Positions 16,332 through 25,083 of a stretch of 64,000 bases of DNA are shown here, one piece after another (the first letter of the stretch is position 1; each line of letters starts with the position of its first letter). This DNA is from Lewinellaceae bacterium (lineage in GTDB: Bacteria > Bacteroidota > Bacteroidia > Chitinophagales > Saprospiraceae). The stretch is taken from the NCBI GenBank assembly GCA_020636135.1, contig JACJYK010000001.1, forward strand, positions 2,962,501 through 3,026,500, read 5' to 3'. The position numbers and the translations under genes are program-made. The notes under the pieces were generated by a model. It saw only the letters and a program-made list of their open reading frames with translations, was not told the origin of the DNA and ran no database searches.

Positions 16332-18908
16332 ATGAAAGCACCCGCACTGATAGTCAGTCTGCTATTAGCTCATTTCGTGTTTGGACAAGCTGCCTGGGAA
16401 GACCATTTCGAAGATGGGGATCTGACTGCATCACCCGCCTGGCAGGGCGATCTGAATGACTTTACAGTCAATGCACAGGGACGGTTGCAATTACAGGCTG
16501 CCGAGGCTGGAACCTCCCGGATCTATGGCCACTACCTGGCCCGCGACACCTTTGATGTTGACTTCTTTTTCCAGTTGGGTTTTGAACCTTCCTCTTCCAA
16601 TCGACTACGGGTTTATCCTGCGCTCAACAACAAGGATCCGGAACAAGGACAAGGCATGGTAATATCCGTAGGCGAAACCGGCAGTAACGACGCCGTCCGG
16701 GCTTATGCCTGGGATCAGAACACCGGCACATTGCTGGGCAGTGGTGAAGATGGGACCGTGGCCGGTGCTGGCATCCCAGTTCAGGTGCACCTTGAATACC
16801 GGTCCGGATCGTGGCAGTGCGCCCTTGCGTACAATGGATCCGGAACGCTGATCCCCGCCTGGCAAGCTGACTTTCAACTTCCTGCAAGCGATACTTTTTA
16901 TTTTGTGGTAGAGTGCACCTACACATCCACCCGTCGTGACCTGTTTGAGCTGGATGACATCTATGCCGGACCGCCGGTTGAGGACAAATCGCCTCCTCAG
17001 ATCGTTCAGGCTGATATGGAGTCCCCTACCCTGACCACCCTGACCTTTAATGAGGCATTGAGCGGCAGCTCCCTTTCCGTGGATAATTTTACATTGCTAC
17101 CAGGAAACTCCCATCCTCTGACCGTGGAGCCCGATGATGATTTCCACATTCTGTTAACCTGGGCAGTACCTTTCATCAGCGGACAAACTTACACATTGCA
17201 GATCATCCATTTGGAAGACCTGGCCGGCAATTTCACCGAAGCAGTCACGGTCCCACTTAGGTACATTGAATACGAAATCCCGGTATACGGTGATGTGGTC
17301 TTTAACGAACTGATGGTTGACCCTACACCCAGTCAGGGACTGCCGGAAGCAGAATACATCGAGTTGTACAACGGCTCTTCTAAAACCATTGACCTGGGCA
17401 GCCTACGGATCAGGAGAGGTGGTACCAATTACCCGCTACCCAGCCAACCTTTTTCACCCGACACCTATGTACTCCTGACTTCTGCATCCGATGCCGCAGA
17501 ATTTTATCCCATCAGCGAGGTTACACCAATGGCTTCCTTTCCTACGCTGACCAATTCAGGTGGACGGCTGGAACTGTATTTTGAAGAAGTGCTTTTACAC
17601 CGTCTGGATTACAACACTTCGTGGTACCGGGATGGAAACAAAGACGATGGAGGGTGGAGCCTGGCGTTGATTGACTACGATCACCGTTGTGGCAGTGCCG
17701 GAGAATGGATTGCCAGCACGGCCCAACCGGGCGGAACACCGGGCCAGGCTAACGGCATAGACCACACCCTGCTTGCCGAACAAAAGGGCCGGCTTTACGC
17801 CTGGGATGTAGCGGATCCGCAGGAAATCAAACTTACGTTCAGTCAGGCGCTCACAAAGCCCTCTGAAACATTCCGTTATCAACTGAGCCCGGAGATCCGT
17901 TTTGATAATTACAGCTGGAATACCGATACCCCTAACGAAATTCAATTTCACCTCGAATCCCCGGTTGCATCGGATCAGCTTTATCAACTCTTGATCAGCC
18001 ACCTGGCTAATTGCAGCAACCAGGTATTGGCCGACACCAACGTGACGATCGGTGTATCCCGGCCACCGCAAGCCGGGGACCTGTTGTGGAGTGAGTTGCT
18101 CTCCGATCCGTTTCCGGGAGGCGCTGACTTCGCTGAGATATACAATACGAGTCAGTCGGTAATCAGTCTGGATTCGGTATTCGTTGCCAAAACGGCCAAC
18201 ACCATTGAGGATGCTGTCGGTCTGAGCGTTTTAGGAAATATCCTGCCCGGGCAGTACCTGGCGTGGAGCCCCAACCGGCCAAGCCTGCAGAAACAGTACC
18301 GCTTGCTGGCCCCGGGCAATGTTTTTAACTGGACACTACCCTCGCTACCCAATGACGAAGGTTCCATCATCCTCTTTTATTACGATGCACAGGCAGAGCC
18401 CCAGCTTTTGGATGCCATTCATTATTTTTCTTCCTGGCACAATCCATTCCTGCAGGACCCGGAAGGATATTCTCTGGAGCGGATAGATTTCACGAAAGAA
18501 ACACAAGACCCTTTAAACTGGACGTCCGCTTCTGCCAGTTCGGGAGGCGCTACTCCCGGATACCGTAATTCCACACAATCCGAAGCAGATCTGGTGGCCA
18601 ATAAATTCATCGTAACACATCCGGTATTCTCTCCGGATGACGACGGGATGGATGATCAGGCTGAAGTAACCTATACCCTCGATGCCCCCGGATACGTACT
18701 CAATGCAACCGTTTTTGACATGCAGGGCCGGCCAGTAGCCAATCCCTACAACCAATTTACGCTTTCCCGCGACGGACTCTTGCTCTGGGACGGGCGGGAC
18801 GTGCACGGAGGTCTTCTGCCAATGGGAAGGTATGTTTGGTATCTCGAAGTATTTAACCTTAAAGGCACCGTAGAACGATTTAAAAAATCAGTAGTTTTAG
18901 CCCGATGA
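16332..18908 (+). CDS. Secreted lamin-tail-domain protein with T9SS/FlgD-like C-terminus
   Basis: An 858-residue exported protein. Order: signal peptide (1-18, ending FGQA); a laminin-G/concanavalin-like domain (~20-215); an SbsA-type Ig-like domain (~220-310, 'SPTLTTLTFNEALSG'); a first lamin-tail domain (~315-420, 'VFNELMVDPTPSQGL', 'EYIELYNGS'); a second Ig-like domain (~480-575); a second lamin-tail domain (~580-700, 'LLWSELLSDPFPGGADF'); and a C-terminal ~95 residues beginning with 'FSPDDDGMDDQ' and ending as a FlgD/CHU-like Ig domain, probably a T9SS signal. Its last 4 bases (ATGA) overlap the next start, so it heads a tightly coupled four-gene operon. The lamin-tail fold often accompanies secreted nucleases or phosphatases in bacteria; here the role is unknown. 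Confidence 0.82.
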   Translation: MKAPALIVSLLLAHFVFGQAAWEDHFEDGDLTASPAWQGDLNDFTVNAQGRLQLQAAEAGTSRIYGHYLARDTFDVDFFFQLGFEPSSSNRLRVYPALNNKDPEQGQGMVISVGETGSNDAVRAYAWDQNTGTLLGSGEDGTVAGAGIPVQVHLEYRSGSWQCALAYNGSGTLIPAWQADFQLPASDTFYFVVECTYTSTRRDLFELDDIYAGPPVEDKSPPQIVQADMESPTLTTLTFNEALSGSSLSVDNFTLLPGNSHPLTVEPDDDFHILLTWAVPFISGQTYTLQIIHLEDLAGNFTEAVTVPLRYIEYEIPVYGDVVFNELMVDPTPSQGLPEAEYIELYNGSSKTIDLGSLRIRRGGTNYPLPSQPFSPDTYVLLTSASDAAEFYPISEVTPMASFPTLTNSGGRLELYFEEVLLHRLDYNTSWYRDGNKDDGGWSLALIDYDHRCGSAGEWIASTAQPGGTPGQANGIDHTLLAEQKGRLYAWDVADPQEIKLTFSQALTKPSETFRYQLSPEIRFDNYSWNTDTPNEIQFHLESPVASDQLYQLLISHLANCSNQVLADTNVTIGVSRPPQAGDLLWSELLSDPFPGGADFAEIYNTSQSVISLDSVFVAKTANTIEDAVGLSVLGNILPGQYLAWSPNRPSLQKQYRLLAPGNVFNWTLPSLPNDEGSIILFYYDAQAEPQLLDAIHYFSSWHNPFLQDPEGYSLERIDFTKETQDPLNWTSASASSGGATPGYRNSTQSEADLVANKFIVTHPVFSPDDDGMDDQAEVTYTLDAPGYVLNATVFDMQGRPVANPYNQFTLSRDGLLLWDGRDVHGGLLPMGRYVWYLEVFNLKGTVERFKKSVVLAR

Positions 18909-19858
18909 GGTTGCAGGATTGGCTGAATAAAGTGTTTCAATCTTTACCCATGCAGGTGTTAACCATCGCAGGGCTGGCAGGTCTTACGCTGGCTGTGATG
19001 TTTCCGGGAGAGGTGCTGCTTTTCAAGAAAATTTCGAACTATGCATTCTACCTCGTATTCATAGAGATTGCGATGATCTTTTTCTTCCTCATCATCCAGC
19101 AAAATCGGCTGATGTTTGCATCCATCTTCGCGAGTGGGCTATTGTGCTTTTTCCTGAAGCATGCCTCCAACCAAAACCTGATCCTGCCTGCCAAAAACGA
19201 TCAACGGAAAATCACCGCCGGACTGTTTCACATGTCCGCCCTCCAAAACTACCTGGTTGAAGACATGGCAGCCATCACTAAACTGGCCGGGGATGTCCTC
19301 ATTTTTACTGAGATAACACCGGAATGGAAACCTTTTCTAAAAGAACAACTGGATAGCTGTTATCCCAATCAGGCATGGCTTACCCGGAGTGACCCCTTTG
19401 GTCAGGTCATATTCAGCCGCTATCCGATCCTTTCGGTGGACACCCTGTACTATCAGGATTCCATTTACCAGTTGGGGATCCCATCGCTGCGCTGTATCCT
19501 CGAGTGGGAGGAGGACCGTCCCATCCAGTGTATTTCCACCTATGCTCTGCCGCCACTGGATGATGCCGGTTACCGGCGTCTCGGCGGACAACTGACCGAT
19601 CTGGCTGCACACATTCCCAATGACTCCTATTTCACGCTGTTTTCGGGCTTACTGAATGTGCCAAACTGGACGACCGAAGTGACCTCCTTCAGGCAACAAA
19701 TGCGGTTACTGGATAGCCGCAGATTTTCCAAATTCTTCAAGTTACCGTTTGACCATTTATTTTATTCCGAACGTTTTGAGTGTACCTCCTTTCAGGAACT
19801 ACAGGATCCGGTCAATTATTTCGGCATTGTCGGCACCTACCAAATCCGGTTGCCCTGA
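18905..19858 (+). CDS. Membrane protein with degenerate endonuclease/exonuclease/phosphatase (EEP) fold
   Basis: A 317-residue protein with about three N-terminal membrane helices (residues ~15-85) and an EEP-like domain from ~95 on. The catalytic Glu region ('FTEITPEW') and a late 'FDHLFYSERF' strand fit the EEP family. The GDFN motif is replaced by 'SGLLNVPN', and the terminal SDH motif is replaced by 'YFGIVGTYQI'. Loss of the metal-site Asp and the general-base His suggests it is not an active nuclease. It overlaps the lamin-tail gene by 4 bp and the kinase gene by 1 bp (TGATG). Architecture (membrane helices plus EEP) is common in Bacteroidota; the role is unknown. Confidence 0.78.
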   Translation: MRLQDWLNKVFQSLPMQVLTIAGLAGLTLAVMFPGEVLLFKKISNYAFYLVFIEIAMIFFFLIIQQNRLMFASIFASGLLCFFLKHASNQNLILPAKNDQRKITAGLFHMSALQNYLVEDMAAITKLAGDVLIFTEITPEWKPFLKEQLDSCYPNQAWLTRSDPFGQVIFSRYPILSVDTLYYQDSIYQLGIPSLRCILEWEEDRPIQCISTYALPPLDDAGYRRLGGQLTDLAAHIPNDSYFTLFSGLLNVPNWTTEVTSFRQQMRLLDSRRFSKFFKLPFDHLFYSERFECTSFQELQDPVNYFGIVGTYQIRLP

Positions 19859-20211
19859 TGCGCTGGTTACGGTCATTCGGGTATGCCTGGTCCGGAATTC
19901 TCACGGCAATCCGACAGGAAGCCCATATGCGGTTTCATCTCTTGGCAACGTTGCTGGTGACATCACTTGGTCTTTTTTTTCATGTTTCCCGCATTGACTG
20001 GCTGTTTCTCTTACTATTGACAGCGATGGTTTGGATCACTGAGATGATTAATACGGCCCTGGAAATGCTTTGTAATAAAGTGGAGTCCCGGCAGGATCCG
20101 TCCATAAAAGCCGTCAAAGACCTGGCGGCAGGTGCAGTTCTGGTTGCAGCATTCCTCGCGGCAATTGGAGGAATCCTCATTTTTGGCCCATATTTGCAGG
20201 CATGGATTTAA
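19858..20211 (+). CDS. DgkA-family diacylglycerol/undecaprenol kinase
   Basis: A 117-residue integral membrane protein with three helices and the DgkA signature 'ITEMINTALEMLCNKVE', which contains the catalytic Glu and metal-binding residues, plus 'QEAHMRFHLLA' near the N-terminus. In most bacteria outside Proteobacteria this family phosphorylates undecaprenol, feeding the carrier for peptidoglycan and other surface polymers. The ATG at 19858 is chosen over upstream ones because it gives the family-typical N-terminus and a TGATG stop-start overlap with the EEP gene. It overlaps the MutS-like gene by 10 bp. Confidence 0.9.
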   Translation: MRWLRSFGYAWSGILTAIRQEAHMRFHLLATLLVTSLGLFFHVSRIDWLFLLLLTAMVWITEMINTALEMLCNKVESRQDPSIKAVKDLAAGAVLVAAFLAAIGGILIFGPYLQAWI

Positions 20212-22007
20212 AACCATTGAACGAGACCACCGCAAACCCGCATACCGAATATAAAAAGCGCCTGGAGGCCAGTGAATCGGAAGCCCGGCAATACAGCCGG
20301 CATTCCCGGCAAATATCGTGGGTACGGGTTATCTTATTCCTGGCGCTGATCACCTGTGGTGTATTATGGATCAGATCTTCCTTCACCGGCACCTCCTTTC
20401 TGGTAATGATGGCAATCCTTTTAGTGGGATTTATCTATGTCATCCGCCTTTACCAGCGTACCCGTAATAAACTAAAACGCGTCCAGTTACTGGCTCGCAT
20501 CAACCGTGAAGAACTTTCGTGTCTGGAAGGCGATGCATCAGGATGGGAACCGGGAGCCCGCTTCTCGGGTAGTGACAGCCTCGCCGATGACCTTGATTTA
20601 TTTGGCCCCCAGGGATTGTATCCGCATTTCAGTCGTGCCGGGACTGCCTACGGCCAGGATCTCGTGGCCTGCTGGATGACGCAACCATTACTGGACCGGG
20701 ACGCTGTCCTCAACCGGCAGACTGCGGTGAAAGAACTTATTCCCGGCACCGGATTCCGGCAAGAGCTACTCATGCAAGCCCTCTGGGAAGAGCCGAAGGA
20801 CATACCCTTTCAGTCACTCCAGGAATGGATGCGCGAACCTCCGTTTTTGCCTTCATGGTGGCGTACTGTAGCCAGGTTGTGGCCAATACTTATGGCAGCT
20901 GTGATTTTAGTCGCCTATTATTACGGCAATTGGTCGCCTACCATTCTGGCTATCATCACCGCCCTGGTTCTCGTAGGCCGCTATCAAAAGAAGATCATGC
21001 CCATGCATGAAGCCATCAGTGGATACAGCCGCCAGTTCAGCAATGCAGCCACCTTACTCCAGATGATCGCTATCCAACAATACGAACATATTTTGCTGCG
21101 TGGGTTGACGGTCAAAGCGCAGGGCGGAAGCACGGCTTTGAGGCGCCTGAGCAGGTTGGCCAATGCCCTGGATGGACGGCTGAATGGCATCGCCTTCATA
21201 CTGACCAATAGTTTGTGGCTTCAGGACCTGCATACCATATTGGAGATTGAAGACTGGAAGAAAGAATACCGGGACCAGTGGCAGGAATGGTTTGATGCTA
21301 TTGCGAAGCTAGAGGGTCTGCATACGTTAGCGACCTGGGCTTTTAACCATCCGCAAGGTTGCTGGCCGGTTCCCGTCCATGGCGGCGGATGGGAGTTGCA
21401 GTCTATGGTTCATCCTCTCTTACCGGAAGCTGTCGGGGTGGCCAATGATCTTTCTCTGGCACCAGATGTGCGCGCCGTGCTCATCACCGGCTCCAATATG
21501 GCTGGCAAAAGCACCTTCCTGCGGACGGTAGGTGTTAATGTACTGCTGGCACAGATGGGAACAAAAGTTACCGCCGCGTCCATGCAATGGCAGCCGCGCC
21601 GGCTGTTTACATCACTACGGATCAATGACAGCCTGGCGGAAAGCACCTCCTTTTTTATGGCTGAGCTAAAAAAGTTGAAATACATCCTTACCGAACTGGA
21701 GGCTGGTATTCCGGCTCTCGTATTGCTGGATGAGGTCCTGAAAGGCACCAATTCAGACGATAAACAATACGGTGCTGAGCAGCTTATTGAACGATTGTTG
21801 CTATTACCCGCCATGACTTTTCTGGCTTCCCACATCACCGAAATGGGAGTCCTGGCTGACCGGCATCCTGGAGAGGTCGTCAACTATTGTTTTGAATCCA
21901 CCATTCAGGACAACCACCTCTATTTTGATTATCAATTAAGGCCGGGTATTGCGAAGAATAAAAATGCCACCTTCCTGATGAAACAAATGGGCATTATCAA
22001 GTCCTGA
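20202..22007 (+). CDS. Membrane-anchored MutS-family ATPase
   Basis: A 601-residue protein with four predicted membrane helices in two pairs (about residues 45-83 and 225-265) and a MutS core (~280-400) plus ATPase domain. The Walker A 'GSNMAGKST' is at about residue 430, the MutS 'ITEM' and 'LASHITEMG' elements follow, and Walker B is 'LVLLDEVLKGTNSDDK'. There is no mismatch-recognition domain and no Smr nuclease domain, so it is neither MutS nor MutS2. Members of this short membrane-bound group occur widely in Bacteroidota with no assigned role. It overlaps dgkA by 10 bp and is the last gene of the operon. Confidence 0.88.
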   Translation: MDLKPLNETTANPHTEYKKRLEASESEARQYSRHSRQISWVRVILFLALITCGVLWIRSSFTGTSFLVMMAILLVGFIYVIRLYQRTRNKLKRVQLLARINREELSCLEGDASGWEPGARFSGSDSLADDLDLFGPQGLYPHFSRAGTAYGQDLVACWMTQPLLDRDAVLNRQTAVKELIPGTGFRQELLMQALWEEPKDIPFQSLQEWMREPPFLPSWWRTVARLWPILMAAVILVAYYYGNWSPTILAIITALVLVGRYQKKIMPMHEAISGYSRQFSNAATLLQMIAIQQYEHILLRGLTVKAQGGSTALRRLSRLANALDGRLNGIAFILTNSLWLQDLHTILEIEDWKKEYRDQWQEWFDAIAKLEGLHTLATWAFNHPQGCWPVPVHGGGWELQSMVHPLLPEAVGVANDLSLAPDVRAVLITGSNMAGKSTFLRTVGVNVLLAQMGTKVTAASMQWQPRRLFTSLRINDSLAESTSFFMAELKKLKYILTELEAGIPALVLLDEVLKGTNSDDKQYGAEQLIERLLLLPAMTFLASHITEMGVLADRHPGEVVNYCFESTIQDNHLYFDYQLRPGIAKNKNATFLMKQMGIIKS

Positions 22008-22104
22008 AAGATGCCATTCAAGGAATAATATGCAGGGTCATCCAACAATTTGATTGGAGACCGGTTCTTAATGTACCCGCGTGTTGAAAGCAAATAATAA
22101 CACC

Positions 22105-22971
22105 ATGAAAATCACATTGATCGGTCTAGGCATTATGGGCAATGGCATGGCCCGCAATCTATTGCAAAAACACGGACCTATCACGGTCTATAACCGGACT
22201 TCAGGACCAGCGGAGGTATTGCAATCCATGGGAGCGGTGGTAGCCACTTCGGTGCCGGAGGCCGTGCGTGATGCCGATCTGGTCATTACCATGCTGGCTA
22301 ACCCTCAGGTCGTTGAACGCCTCATGCTGGGCCAAAAAGGTGGCCTGGTCCACATGAAAAAAGGAGCGATCTGGATGGACAGCACCACGGTAGACCCCAT
22401 TTTCAGTGGGAAATGCAATGAGGAAGCTACGCAAGCCGGGATCCGGTTTGTCGATGCCCCGGTTACCGGTACCAAGCCGCATGCCCTCGCCGGAGAGCTG
22501 TCGTTCTTTGTGGGCGGCTCACCGGAACTAATAGAAGAGCTAACGCCCGTTTTGCACTTCATGGGTCCGCGAGTGCTCCACCTGGGACCTGTAACCAGTG
22601 GTGCCTCGTACAAGATCTTGCTGAATCTGATGCTCGCCCAGTCCATGGTTGTCTTTTCAGAAGCCGTACTACTCGGTGAAAAACTGGGATTTGACCGTAC
22701 CTTCTTACTGGAAAATCTCCCGAAAGCGCCGGTCATTGCACCCTTCACCCAAGCTAAAGCCCAGATGATCGCTGCCGGTGATGAATCCGTCCACTTTCCA
22801 CTGGAGCTGATGCTCAAGGATGTCCATCTAGCCAACAAGCTTGCTTACGAAAAAGGTCAGCCGATGTACCTGGCCGGTATAACGGAGTCGCTGTATGCCG
22901 GGGCAAACCAGGAAGGACTATCCCGGTCTGATTTCTCCTCGATTTTTAAGTGGTTGAGTAAGGAGGAATAA
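22105..22971 (+). CDS. 3-hydroxyisobutyrate dehydrogenase-family NAD(P)-dependent oxidoreductase
   Basis: A 288-residue beta-hydroxyacid dehydrogenase. Residues 1-160 form the Rossmann domain with 'LIGLGIMGNGMARN'; the substrate signature 'FVDAPVTGTKPHA' follows at about 118, and the catalytic Lys lies in 'GASYKILLNLM' at about 172. The family includes 3-hydroxyisobutyrate, tartronate semialdehyde, glyoxylate and succinic semialdehyde reductases, and the exact substrate cannot be fixed. The ATG at 22105 is preferred over the GTG at 22081 as it begins the Rossmann strand directly. It is a single-gene unit, followed by repeat DNA. Confidence 0.87.
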   Translation: MKITLIGLGIMGNGMARNLLQKHGPITVYNRTSGPAEVLQSMGAVVATSVPEAVRDADLVITMLANPQVVERLMLGQKGGLVHMKKGAIWMDSTTVDPIFSGKCNEEATQAGIRFVDAPVTGTKPHALAGELSFFVGGSPELIEELTPVLHFMGPRVLHLGPVTSGASYKILLNLMLAQSMVVFSEAVLLGEKLGFDRTFLLENLPKAPVIAPFTQAKAQMIAAGDESVHFPLELMLKDVHLANKLAYEKGQPMYLAGITESLYAGANQEGLSRSDFSSIFKWLSKEE

Positions 22972-22977
22972 TATTCT

Positions 22978-23026
22978 GGGCTAAAGCCCTTATCATGCAG
23001 ATCATTTGAAGCTCCGGGCTAAAGCC
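22978..23026. repeat. Pair of GGGCTAAAGCC(C) short palindromic repeats
   Basis: A self-complementary GGGCTAAAGCCC at 22978-22989 recurs as GGGCTAAAGCC at 23016-23026. The first can form a short hairpin after the dehydrogenase stop. Similar short elements are scattered between genes in Bacteroidota; I see only this pair here. Confidence 0.5.
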
Positions 23027-23084
23027 ATGGGGCTGGGTTAAACTTTGCATACTGTCCCTCGCGTCACTCGGTCAGCTCTTCGTC

Positions 23085-23156
23085 TTTTACCTCTGCTACC
23101 TCTTTCACCTCAGCTACCTTTGCTACCTCTTTTACCTCTTTTACCTCTTCTACCTC
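23085..23156. repeat. Degenerate 9-bp tandem repeat (CTTTTACCT)
   Basis: About eight imperfect copies of a pyrimidine-rich 9-mer on the plus strand, mostly variants of CTTTTACCT and CTGCTACCT. They end exactly at the TAG stop of the serine hydrolase gene, so the array lies in its 3' untranslated region. Confidence 0.7.
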
Positions 23157-24448
23157 TAATCATCAATAGCCGCAAATACCATCTGACGGAACCGCCAACC
23201 GGAATTGTCGCCATTTGTGCCCTGCGTCTGCTTCATCAGGATGCCGATCACTCCCTCCTTAGGGTCTGCGAAATATTGGGTATTAAAATAACCACCCCAG
23301 TCGAAGGTTCCGGCACTCCCTTCACCACCCAGGTCCTGACCTCGCGGGGTTGTGACTCCAAAGGCCAACCCATAATAGCTGGCAGGATTGGAGTTGACCC
23401 CGGGAAACTGTTCTCCCATGATGGACTGGACCGTTGTGCGGGAAAGAATCCGTTTGCCATTTAATTCTCCGCCATTCAGATACATCTCTAAAAAAGTGGC
23501 ATAATCCTTTGCCGTGCTGGAAAGACCGGCACCGCCTGAAAAGAAGGTCCTGGCACCCTTGCGGGGATAATCCGGGTCGTAAAAGGTTACGGGGTAATGT
23601 TTCCATTTTGTTCCATCTGGTGTCTGGACCGGAACCAGCCGGTTGGCCCGGTCATCCGGCAGGTAAAACCAGGTGTCCTTCATCCCGAGGGGCTCAAAAA
23701 GATGGGTACGGGCAAACTCATCAAAGGGCATTCCCGAAACGATCTCGATCAGATAACCCAGCACATCCAGGCCCTCGCTGTAAACGAAATTGGTTCCCGG
23801 TTCATGGTGTAAAGGAAGCTTCGCCAATTTTTTCACGCTTTCACCGATGGTGATTTTTTCAGTCGTAAAAAGGTCCGTCACGCCGGCCTTCTTATAGATC
23901 ATCTTAAACCGTTCATCACCATCAATGACTCCATAACCTATTCCGGAGGTATGGGTCAACAAATGCCGGATGGTGATCTCATGAGCCGCAGGCACCGTGG
24001 TGTACGTGGTATCCGTGTACCGGAAAGACTGCAGGATCTGCGGATTCTTGAATTCAGGAATGTACTTGGAGATCGGGTCGTCCAGTTGGAATTTTCCCTG
24101 CTCCCACAACATCATGACACACGTCGAGGTGATGGCTTTACTCTGTGAAGCAATCCGGAAAATGTCATCGTTGGCAAACTTACGTCCGGCAGCCTGATCC
24201 GCATCACCAAACGATTTATAATATACGATCTTACCGTGCCTTGCAATAAGCGCAACCATGCCCGGAACCTCATTGTCTTTTACGGTCTGCTGAAGCATGG
24301 CGTCTATTCGGTTTATCCGCTCCGGCGACATGCCCACCGATTGAGGAGTAGCATCCGCCAGGAGAGCACTTTTTTGGATGGAATTGGTCTGGGCAGTTAG
24401 GAATGTCATCAGGAAAAGCAGCAATAAGCTACATACAGATCGAATCAT
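23156..24448 (-). CDS. Secreted class C beta-lactamase-family serine hydrolase
   Basis: A 430-residue protein with a signal peptide (1-20, ending LTAQ). The nucleophile motif SxxK is 'SQSK' in 'IFRIASQSKAITS' (about residue 96); the second motif Tyr is in 'FVYSEGLDVLGYL'; and the third, KTG-like element is around 'SAGTFDWGGYF' near the C-terminus. The family covers class C beta-lactamases, D-peptidases and esterases such as EstB; with this architecture and no ampR nearby, an esterase or peptidase role is more likely than antibiotic resistance. It is monocistronic on the minus strand. Confidence 0.88.
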   Translation of the reverse strand: MIRSVCSLLLLFLMTFLTAQTNSIQKSALLADATPQSVGMSPERINRIDAMLQQTVKDNEVPGMVALIARHGKIVYYKSFGDADQAAGRKFANDDIFRIASQSKAITSTCVMMLWEQGKFQLDDPISKYIPEFKNPQILQSFRYTDTTYTTVPAAHEITIRHLLTHTSGIGYGVIDGDERFKMIYKKAGVTDLFTTEKITIGESVKKLAKLPLHHEPGTNFVYSEGLDVLGYLIEIVSGMPFDEFARTHLFEPLGMKDTWFYLPDDRANRLVPVQTPDGTKWKHYPVTFYDPDYPRKGARTFFSGGAGLSSTAKDYATFLEMYLNGGELNGKRILSRTTVQSIMGEQFPGVNSNPASYYGLAFGVTTPRGQDLGGEGSAGTFDWGGYFNTQYFADPKEGVIGILMKQTQGTNGDNSGWRFRQMVFAAIDD

Positions 24449-24612
24449 GATGGTCCAATATTTTCGGGAAATTACAACTTATGGCCAACTTCTCTGGCCA
24501 TTCTATTGAACGAGAAATGCAAGATCTGCTTAATTTACCAAATCAGGCTTTCTTACGACCTTCTGTGGAAAATTTACAACTTATGTTGAACTTTGACGCT
24601 TAACTGGAAGGC

Positions 24613-25083
24613 ATGGAGTTTACGTTTACCTGCAAGCACTTTGACGACTTAACCAATTACGAATTGTATGACCTACTGGCACTCCGGCAGATGGTTTTTG
24701 CTGTGGAGCAGCAATGCATCTATCTCGATCCCGATGGGAAGGACCTGAAAGCATACCATGTGTTGGGTTATAGCCGCGAAGGTAAACTCGTCGCTTGCGC
24801 ACGACTGCTTCATGATCCTAAATGGCCTGGTCATGCTTCTTTTGGCAGGATCATCAGTCACCCGGAAGTACGCGGCCAGGGTGCTGGCAGATTGCTGTTA
24901 AATTTTGTCATGGAGCAGATGGCGCGCCTCTTTCCTGGTGAGCCGATCCGCATAGGAGCACAAACCTATTTACTGAATTACTACCAGAATGTTGGATTTC
25001 AGCGCATTGGCGAAGAGTACCTCGAAGATGGAATACCACATTGCGATATGATCAAACCTAATTCCTCTCCAACTGGTGTTTGA
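24613..25083 (+). CDS. ElaA-like GNAT N-acetyltransferase
   Basis: A 156-residue GNAT protein. The N-terminal 'LLALRQMVFAVEQQCIYLDPDG' region is the hallmark of the ElaA subgroup, 'RIISHPEVRGQGAGRLLL' is the acetyl-CoA-binding motif A, and 'YYQNVGFQRIGEEYLEDGIPH' closes the fold. It presumably acetylates an amine with acetyl-CoA; the substrate of ElaA-like enzymes is not established. A GAACTTTG sequence ~20 bp before the ATG is one mismatch from the -7 consensus. Its last 26 bp overlap the 3' end of the convergent CotH gene. Confidence 0.88.
   Translation: MEFTFTCKHFDDLTNYELYDLLALRQMVFAVEQQCIYLDPDGKDLKAYHVLGYSREGKLVACARLLHDPKWPGHASFGRIISHPEVRGQGAGRLLLNFVMEQMARLFPGEPIRIGAQTYLLNYYQNVGFQRIGEEYLEDGIPHCDMIKPNSSPTGV

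Noticed and set aside
20202..22007. DNA mismatch repair MutS or MutS2
   Set aside because: There is no mismatch-binding domain or Smr domain, and four membrane helices are present.
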